The translations under genes were made by a program, and so were the position numbers. A stretch of 64,000 bases of DNA from Pachyseris speciosa (taxonomy: Eukaryota; Cnidaria; Anthozoa; Scleractinia; Pachyseridae): assembly GCA_016490735.1 (NCBI GenBank), contig JAEMWC010000249.1:477501-541500 (forward strand), given 5' to 3'. Each line of letters starts with the position of its first letter. Positions within the stretch are counted from its first letter, which is position 1. The notes under the pieces were generated by a model that was not told where the DNA came from, did no database searches, and saw nothing but the letters and a program-made list of their open reading frames with translations. This document shows, piece after piece, positions 57,310-64,000 of this stretch.

Positions 57310-58260
57310 ACAGCTCATCCCTTTGATCTAGATTCAGTGGTCGGTTTTGTTGTTGTCAAGTTGCAATCAACGCGGTCATTTCAAAAATTACACTAACCTA
57401 ATGTAAGTTGATAGTTGGTAGCGTCAGTGTACATAACGTCCCTTGTCTGTCCCGTAGTTGGTATGTATATGTTCGACTTGTGGTGTGAGAGAAAAAATTC
57501 TTCCCAGAGTCGTTCAAGGTGACAGAACTATGCTTGGAAGCCGGCGTCTAATCTTTCATTTCCGATAAAGTGAACAATAACCTATTCTTTGCCCACAAAT
57601 TTAATCTAAAAGGCGTTACCGACGCAATGAGACGCGGGTGTTCGTGTCGTTGTTCGAAATGGAACTGTCGAATAGCCCATCAAACATTCCTGATGTCTCC
57701 ACTGCTTCGCTTGAAATATTTCAGACGATAGTTTTGATTATACGTGTTCGAGTTCTTGCACTAATTTATGTCATAATATTCCAATCAAGGAAACTGCTTC
57801 TGCTCCACATTGAAGTATTTGACAAGACCGCCACCTCTAGTGAGTATTAACATTTGCCTGTAAGTGAAATTTCCCTTTTTTTATAACTTTGGTTGTCTGG
57901 ACTAGATTTTTACATGATATTCTTATCAGTTCAACGAACAATTGTGCGTGTGTGAAATGAGGCGTAAGTTCAGGTTACTGTAAACGCTCGGGGATAAAAA
58001 TTTTCAACATTTAAGTTTTGCTCTTGTTGACTGGACGAATAATTAATGTAGCAATTAGCAAAAGAAAATTTCCAAAAAAAGATTTCCGTGAGCAGTTAAT
58101 AAATACGGTAGCTGAAGGTGTCGAAATACGTTAATTCAGCAGTCTTTTGACATTTTTCGTGTGTACCTTCATTCGGGATCTGGAATCTGGAATTTCGAAC
58201 CGGTGGTATTTGATTTTATTTTCAGATATATTTTCAACACCTAATCCATTTCTTCCAATC
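57310..58260. other. No supported gene
   Basis: Spacer between the palindrome and satellite 2. A 70-residue frame at 57638-57850 has a hydrophobic stretch but no context. Confidence 0.45.
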
Positions 58261-58267
58261 ATAACCG

Positions 58268-58862
58268 GAGGGGCTTCCGAAATTCGGAAACGGCTTGGCG
58301 TTATTAGGGGCTTCCGAAATTCGGAAACGTCTTGGCGTTGTTAGTGGGTTCCGAAATTCTGAAACGTCTTGGTGTTGGGAGAGGTTTCCGAAATTCGGAA
58401 AGGTCTTGGTGTTAGTAGGGGCTTCCGAAATTTGGAAACGTCTTGGCGTTATTAGGGGCTTCCGAAATTCGGAAACGTCTTCAGTTGGTGCATGTAGGGG
58501 CTTCCGAAATTCGGAAACGGCTTGGTGTTGGCAAGGGCTTCCGAAATTCGGAAACGTCTTGGTGTTGGTAAGGGCTTCCGAAATTCGGAAACGTCTTGGT
58601 GCAGGTAGGGGCTTCCAAAATTCGGAAAAGTCTTGGTGTTATTAGGAGCTTCCGAAATTCGGAAACGTCTTGGCGTTATTAGGGGCTTCCGAAATTCGGA
58701 AACGTCTTGATGTTGTTAGTGGGTTCCGAAATTCGGAAACCTCTTGGTGTTGGTAGGGGCTTCCGAAATTCGGAAATCTCTTGGTGTTATATTAGGGGAT
58801 TCCGAAATTCGGAAACGTCTTGTCGTTATTACGGGCTTCCGAAATTCGGAAGGGTCAATTGG
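58268..58862. repeat. Satellite array 2, about 37-bp unit
   Basis: About 16 units of GGGGCTTCCGAAATTCGGAA ACGTCTTGGCGTTATTA with small length changes. The translated frames (GASEIRKRLGV, GFRNSETSW) are by-products of the repeat. The core TTCCGAAATTCGGAA is palindromic. Confidence 0.95.
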
Positions 58863-58869
58863 TTTTTAA

Positions 58870-60500
58870 GCGGTTCAAAAATTAGGAAAATCTGTATTAA
58901 CTGAAACCATTGATTTGTGCTGAGAAAATTTGCGCTTCCGAGTAAAATAAGAATTCTTTCTTCTAAATTTTAGCACGATTTTAAGATTCCGAATTAATAA
59001 ATAAAATTCACTCCTGTATAAAGGCACGATTTTCAAATTCCGTGCAAAATGTAAGTGTACTTTTCAGCCAAATCTTTAATGTTTTCCGTTGAAACTTCAA
59101 ACATTCCTTGGTTCAAATTAATGATTCCGACTGATATAGCAATTTTATTTGTTAAAATAAGCGATTTTTCGCTTGAATCTAAGTAATTGCTCTGAAATTT
59201 CCGAAAATGTAATGCCCCAATTTAGTTTGTAACGCGTTTGATCCAGTTCGTCTTAGGAACTCAGCACTTTCCAGTTGTCTTTCAATCAGTTTCATTACAG
59301 TTTGTTAACGTAACGTGCTGTTACATCGCCCAATGGCTTTTCTTCACTTGGCGCGGGAACCACGTTCTCTGGAAAATGACTCTGACATCGCTGAAAAAAT
59401 GGAGCGAATGGAAGGAGATGTGGGCACATTACTGTGTCGCTTGGAAAAAACGAAGAAAACGGTGACATTTAAGTATCTGGGTTTTTAACTTGTCTTTAAC
59501 CACACTGGACCCAAAGCGGAAAAATTCTTCAAAACCTAGAATAGAGGCATGCTCTAAAGGTGTCATAGAATGAGTCAAACATCACTGTAATCCGAAAAAG
59601 AATGCGGTATCGTTAACTCTCGACAACCAGAGCCTGTGGAGTCCTTGGATCGTCATGTGACCGCGCTTTTTTGGGTCTTGTAAAATCATTGATAACTATG
59701 CTATTGATGGTATTCAGAGGGAGATCCGGGGGGGCTCGATTGGGTGGTTAGCCACCCCCTTTTAGAACAACTCACAAAGAAAATATAACACGTGGAAAAA
59801 CAAACGGAAATACAAGGGTCGCAAAAAATATAGAAATACGTGGTTCTCAAAAACCTTGTCAAGCCAACCAGCCTCACATTGTAAAAAAAGACCAAACAAT
59901 TGAATCTAAGCCCGAAACCGGAAACGATAGTTAGCCGGAAGCAACGCAAAATATTGAGCCTCGTTTGTGAGTTCTTTCCCGTCGTATTGCTTTTTGCGAT
60001 CCATCTTGCCTAACTATTTTCCGCCATGTTGACTACTGCTTTGCACGGTTTTCTACTTTATCGAAATGCAGCGTTCCATTGAAAAGTTATTCTCGAAGAA
60101 CTTGGGTGCGTTTTATTGCTAAAGTCCAGATCCGCATTTCTGAATCCAAAAACGGATTTTGCGTTCTTTTGGTGAAATCCAAAAAAGGATCATGAATCCA
60201 TAAAATCCACACTCAGATCAAATCAAAATCCGGAGTTTTGCGATTCACCACCTTAACGTTTTGGGAGAAAGGATCCGAAGAAAGTATTTTTGACAAGCGG
60301 TTTTCCGTGCAAAAATGGTACACAACAGTTACCGCACATGAACCGTTTGTTCGCCATTTAATGATCGTTTACGAGGAGGTCGAAAAAGGGTAGGTTTCTG
60401 TGCACACTACACGATAAAGGTATTTTACAGCAATTGTACGTTTCTTACAGCTAAACAATTTGAGTGCAAAAATACCTCGAAAGTCGTCTATTTGTAACTA
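58870..60500. other. No supported gene
   Basis: AT-rich. At 60104 GGGTGCGTTTTATTG faces AAAAAACGCACCC near 61520, so the retrozyme may sit inside an older TIR element of about 1.4 kb; its interior has the repeated motif AATCC. Confidence 0.4.
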
Positions 60501-60679
60501 AGCAGGCATGTTTTTATCAAGCAATGAAAACGTAAAGCTTGTGGGATGTGGCTGGAGTGACAAGGATACTTCACAAATTAATGTGACCAAGTAAGCTGAA
60601 GCCACTCAAAAGGCACTAAGGCCACAAGGTAGCGGGAATTACCCCTTAAATCTACCAAAGCAGAGATTGAGCCCAAGCA

Positions 60680-60746
60680 TTAGCAGCCATGGACAGCTGT
60701 TTCGGCCTTGTTAGGCCTCATCAGCATGGCATAGCTAATGCCCAGG
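60680..60746 (-). ncRNA. Type I hammerhead ribozyme (left unit)
   Basis: Minus strand: stem I GCATTAGC/GCTAATGC and CATG/CATG with an internal loop between; box 1 CTGATGA; stem II GGCC-TAACAA-GGCC; box 2 GAAAC; stem III of two pairs closing AGCT; cleavage triplet GTC followed by CATGG. All core residues and pairings are present. Confidence 0.85.
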
Positions 60747-61029
60747 ATCAAGTACCCACATGTCAATAAAACAAGCAATGAAAACGTAAAGCTTGTGGGA
60801 TGTGGCTGGAGTGACAAGGATACTTCACAAATTAATGTGATCAAGTAAGCTGAAGCCACTCAAAAGGCCACTCAAAAAGGCCCGCTACCTTGTGGCCTTA
60901 GTGCCTTTTGAGTGGCTTCAGCTTACTTGATCACATTAATTTGTGAAGTATCCTTGTCACTTCAGCCACATCCCACAAGCTTTACGTTTTCATTGCTTGT
61001 TTTATTGATATGTGGGTACTTGAGCCTGA

Positions 61030-61094
61030 GCATTAGCTATGCCATGCTGATGAGGCCTAACAAGGCTGAAACAGCTGTCCATGGTTGCTAATGT
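61030..61094 (+). ncRNA. Type I hammerhead ribozyme (right unit)
   Basis: Same design on the plus strand: GCATTAGC...CATG, CTGATGA (61047-61053), GGCC-TAACAA-GGCT (one G-U pair), GAAAC (61068-61072), AGCT, GTC with the predicted cut after 61079, then CATGG..GCTAATGT. Confidence 0.85.
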
Positions 61095-61219
61095 TTGGGC
61101 TCAATCTTTGCTTTGGTAGATTTAAGGGGTAATGCCCGCTACCTTGTGGCCTTAGTGCCTTTTGAGTGGCTTCAGCTTACTTGATCACATTAATTTGTGA
61201 AGTATCCATGTTTTTATCA

Positions 61220-61875
61220 GCTGTTTTTATCGATCGCTGAACTATTTTTTTCTTGAATTTTCAACTGAATGGACTTTTAGTACTACTTTTAGTAGAGTAT
61301 ATCCACGTGAAATAGAGTGATGAATGGTGTTGTCTTGTTGCAGCTGAAACGTTCAGGAGAGACCAGAGTTCACAACAACAGATCGATGAATCATTGTATT
61401 TTTATCTCGCCGGCGTTGCCATGGCAAATTATCCTTTTCGGATCTTGTTGTTTTTGGTGGTGAGGAATCCATATGATCTGAGATCACAAATCTGTTTTCG
61501 TATTCTTCCAAAAAACGCACCCTTAGTTTTTGTGGTTTTTATCTAGTGAAAAAGTGAAAGTTTAAATTATTTTCCTTGTCGGAATGAAATGGCACACTTT
61601 TTTATTTGGGTTTATAATGACAAACCTTCCAATTTAACTGTCGATAGTGAAACTTAAAATATATTTACGCATAGTTTGGCCGATTGGTATCAGGCACCCC
61701 CCATTAAAAAATTTGGATCCGCCCCTGGGTACTCAATGATATTCTGAGAGAAAACGTTTACAAGCCATATTACAAACTTCTCTAGTCTCCTGTGAGTACA
61801 ACAACGAACCGCGAGAAATTTACAATCAAGATAAGATATAAATATAGGATGATCAAGTCTAATACAATACATTAC
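61220..61875. other. No supported gene
   Basis: AT-rich; GGGGTGCC-type end of a repeat near 61690 (CACCCCCCATTAAAAAATTT GGATCCGCCCC). Confidence 0.45.
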
Positions 61876-61878
61876 ACT

Positions 61879-62029
61879 TATGTCCAGGATTGCGAGCGTT
61901 AGCAAAAATTTGCCAGCAAATCTTGATAGCAAGGATCTGAGGTACTTTCTCGTTGCAGACAAATTCCGTGTTGAGTTTGTTAAAAAGATTTGCTAGCAAA
62001 TTTTTGCCAACGCTCGCCATCCTGGACAT
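61879..62029. mobile_element. Foldback MITE, about 150 bp
   Basis: ATGTCCAGGATTGCGAGCGT TAGCAAAAATTTGCCAGCAA ATCTT is mirrored by AAGATTTGCTAGCAAATTTT TGCC...CATCCTGGACAT. Confidence 0.9.
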
Positions 62030-62757
62030 ATCTCAAAGATTACGAATGTTTTTGAACAAATATAAAAAAAACATTGTCCATAAACAAGTTTTCTAATCTT
62101 TCTGTTCTTGTCCGCGAAAGTTGGTATTCATGTCTCCTTTTTCTTGATATACTTGACAGTTTTGGCGGGAGCATATCTGGATGGTGGATGGTCTTTCGTG
62201 GTGATGATCTGTTCAACTAATTATAAAAATGAGACTTTAAATCAGTGTGACAAAGTCTGTGTATTTGAACAGTCTACCTTTTTGGTTGCAAGTTTCCTTT
62301 ACAATGTCTGGAAATTTTCTCAAACTGTACTGTTCTAAATCCAGCAGTACAAGATATCCGAAACCTTGCCTGTCTTGTGAATGACATAGGAAATGGCTTC
62401 TTGTCGATTAGTGCGTTCGTCCAAAACTTTAAAATTAAATGTAATCTTTTACGGTACTTTAGCTTGTTGTTGGCTACACCAGATCAATGGGAAAACTGTC
62501 TAAAAAGAGAAGAGCATCGCCATGTCACGGCAAGCACGCAACTCGCAATCGATGCGGCTTGTTTTTAGTACAAAATAATTCACAACATACTGTAACGCCA
62601 CAATTCCCAGTTAAAACACGGCATTAAGAGAACAACACACTTTTTTTTAATTTTCACAAAACCAGTCTCACAATAATCATTGCTTCGCACATTGTTGTTA
62701 CGCCTTCTGTCACGTGACTTACTTAGAGGGGTACCCGCGCGGTTTGCCTAGCGCTAC
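62030..62757 (-). mobile_element. Probable 3' LTR of a second Gypsy element
   Basis: On the minus strand a G-rich polypurine tract (62761-62778) is followed by TGTAGCGCTAGGCAAACCGC, a typical LTR start at 62758. The far end was not defined. No genes lie within it. Confidence 0.5.
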
Positions 62758-63082
62758 ACTACTCCCCCCCCCCTCCCCTACTTGAGCACTGTCCCAGTGC
62801 TGGCCCACTATTTCACAAATCGTTTCCGAAAACAACTTCAATTAAACACAACAGATTAAGTCTCCAACGTTGTTCATCAACATGCCAAGCAGCTAAAGTT
62901 GTTAGGTAATGAAAGGCATTAACTTATACTTGTCTAGTTGCCTATAGTGCTCATCAGTCCCTGAACACTTCAGGTTAATCAGTCACGCAAGTTCCGTATC
63001 GACTTGGTGGTTTTCGCGGCCTTGATGGCCTCCCACAAACAGAGGTTGTCAGTTCCGCACGAGGCTCAGGTTTCCTCGCATC

Positions 63083-63536
63083 CTAAGTCTTGTCACCGCT
63101 ATCATCCCCAATTAAATCAGCATTCTGAAGTCTCGGGGAAACATCATCCTTGTCTGCTTCCGTAGATTCCGTTTCGTCGAGTTCAACTCCCTCCCTCACG
63201 TTCACCTGAGATGACTGTCCCTCGTCAACCAAATTGGAATACACAACCGATGTGTGCCTCCCCCTTCTCTTGGGTTCGATAATTGCGTCTGCCTTTTTGG
63301 AATCCATCTCTCCAGTGGGGGTCCCAGGTAAGGTTTTAATCTGTCTGAGTGAACGACCTTGGGCTTGGCCTTTCGGCTCTTCTGAATACGATACACCACA
63401 TCCGATAGCACCGATATTACAAGATAGGGTCCTTCCCAAGGACAGTCAAGTTTGGCGTTTCTCCCCTTCTTCCTCCGAACGTTATGCAGCCAAACAGAAT
63501 CACCAACAACAAATGGTTTACCGGAAAGCCGTTTAA
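63083..63536 (-). pseudogene. Gypsy integrase C-terminus
   Basis: Minus strand: KRLSGKPFVVGDSVWLHNVR, KLDCPWEGPYLVISVLSDVV YRIQ and KVVHSDRLKPYLG. GDxVWL, GPY and HxDRLKPY are the conserved end of Gypsy-type integrases. After about 63340 the better frame is KADAIIEPKRRGRHTSVVYS..., ending GDKT-stop. The upstream part is cut off at 63536 by a LINE. Confidence 0.8.
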
Positions 63537-64000
63537 CAACAACAACAACAACAATGTATTTATTTAAAGAAATATAAAGTTTACAATACTTCATGTCCTG
63601 CAAATAGCTATAATGCTAATCTAGGCAGGACAAGACTTTAATTTAGGCGTTATTAAATTACAAAAACAAAAGAGAATTACAAAGGCATACAGAAAGAAAA
63701 ACACGTTACATATAAATTCAAGTACAAGGGATTTTGTTATTTGAAAAAGGCTAAAATTACGACTGGAAGTATATACAACATATTAGGTTAACTTCACAAA
63801 ATATTCTATTAAATAATTAACATTCAAATAATTATCTTCATTACCTAGAACATTAAGGAGTAGTGATTTAATTTTTTTACGAAAATTAGAAACTTTAAGA
63901 GTCTTAACAGAAAGTGGAATAGAATTCCAAATAGACACACCAATTCTAGTAAAAGATTTTTTCATTTTTTCGGTTCTAGAGAATTTAACAGAGAAGCATT
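63537..64000 (-). mobile_element. LINE 3' end with (GTT)n tail, inserted in the Gypsy integrase
   Basis: The minus strand ends in a (TTG)n microsatellite at 63536. The coding tail at 63965-63783 reads MKKSFTRIGVSIWNSIPLSV KTLKVSNFRKKIKSLLL, the WNSIP motif of CR1/RTE-like LINE proteins. It continues past the right edge. Confidence 0.75.

Larger units (their letters stand above)
60520..61206. mobile_element. Retrozyme-like hammerhead element, head-to-head dimer
   Basis: The left half (60520-60873) is on the minus strand and the right half (about 60874-61206) on the plus strand. Within each half the sequence repeats with a period of exactly 254 bp (GCAATGAAAACG at 60521 and 60775; CCCGCTACC at 60881 and 61135). 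CATGTTTTTATCA flanks the whole (60507-60519, 61207-61219). There is no coding capacity. Each full unit contains a hammerhead ribozyme. This matches small metazoan retrozymes, non-autonomous elements amplified through circular RNA. Confidence 0.85.

Noticed and set aside
58295..58904. Repeat protein with GASEIRKRLGV / GFRNSETSW units
   Set aside because: Frames come from a 37-bp DNA satellite with variable unit length, so no frame is maintained.

Overview
The window is eukaryotic, AT-rich and dominated by mobile elements. Multi-exon genes with GT/AG introns, a Gmr1-like Gypsy element, Penelope-like elements (PLEs), hammerhead-ribozyme repeats, tRNA-headed SINEs, a decayed TPR-CHAT type fragment and an EGF-pentraxin gene pair together suggest a cnidarian, most likely a stony coral. 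The species call is inference; the gene and element calls rest on motifs read from the sequence.

Region 1 (1-4554, minus strand) holds an almost intact gene of four phase-compatible exons (4554-3987, 3845-3742, 2995-1946, 1299-295). It encodes N-terminal Cys/His zinc-binding motifs, a central helical region and a C-terminal DDE/RNase H-like domain. One frameshift near 297-325 separates it from a C2H2 zinc-finger tail that runs off the left edge. A 474-bp inverted-repeat element sits in its third intron.

Region 2 (about 6.9-32.6 kb) is a tandem duplication of a minus-strand gene for a secreted protein with a signal peptide, one EGF module and a pentraxin (LamG-like) domain. The two copies have identical exon lengths and phases. 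The left copy lacks the exon for the first half of the pentraxin domain; the right copy has it but with a 2-nt frameshift. Introns and flanks hold SINEs, LINE tails, two PLE remnants, a CHAT-domain fragment and several MITEs, some of them specific to one copy.

Region 3 (32.7-39.4 kb) has no convincing gene. It contains a long inverted repeat, an inverted-repeat satellite-like block, a tRNA-Arg-headed SINE with a hammerhead-like tail and a MITE flanked by TTAA.

Region 4 (39.4-53.8 kb) is a nest of retroelements: an L1/Tx1-like LINE with a 16-bp target-site duplication, a broken PLE, and a Gmr1-like Gypsy element (gag with SCAN domain, protease, integrase BEFORE reverse transcriptase, RNase H) between two long LTRs. 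The second LTR has been invaded by a SINE dimer and by a head-to-head PLE dimer flanked by a 13-bp duplication.

Region 5 (53.8-64 kb) contains two satellite arrays that share a palindromic core in opposite orientation on either side of a 1.1-kb palindrome. It also holds a retrozyme-like insertion (60520-61206): 254-bp units, each with a complete type I hammerhead ribozyme, arranged head-to-head and flanked by a 13-bp duplication, which is the same architecture as the PLE dimer. The right edge holds the 3' part of another Gypsy element (minus strand), interrupted by a LINE 3' end.

The most interesting thread is the repeated link between PLEs and hammerhead ribozymes: three PLE remnants, one SINE and one retrozyme in this window all carry the same self-cleaving motif, and the PLE dimer and the retrozyme share insertion geometry and duplication length.
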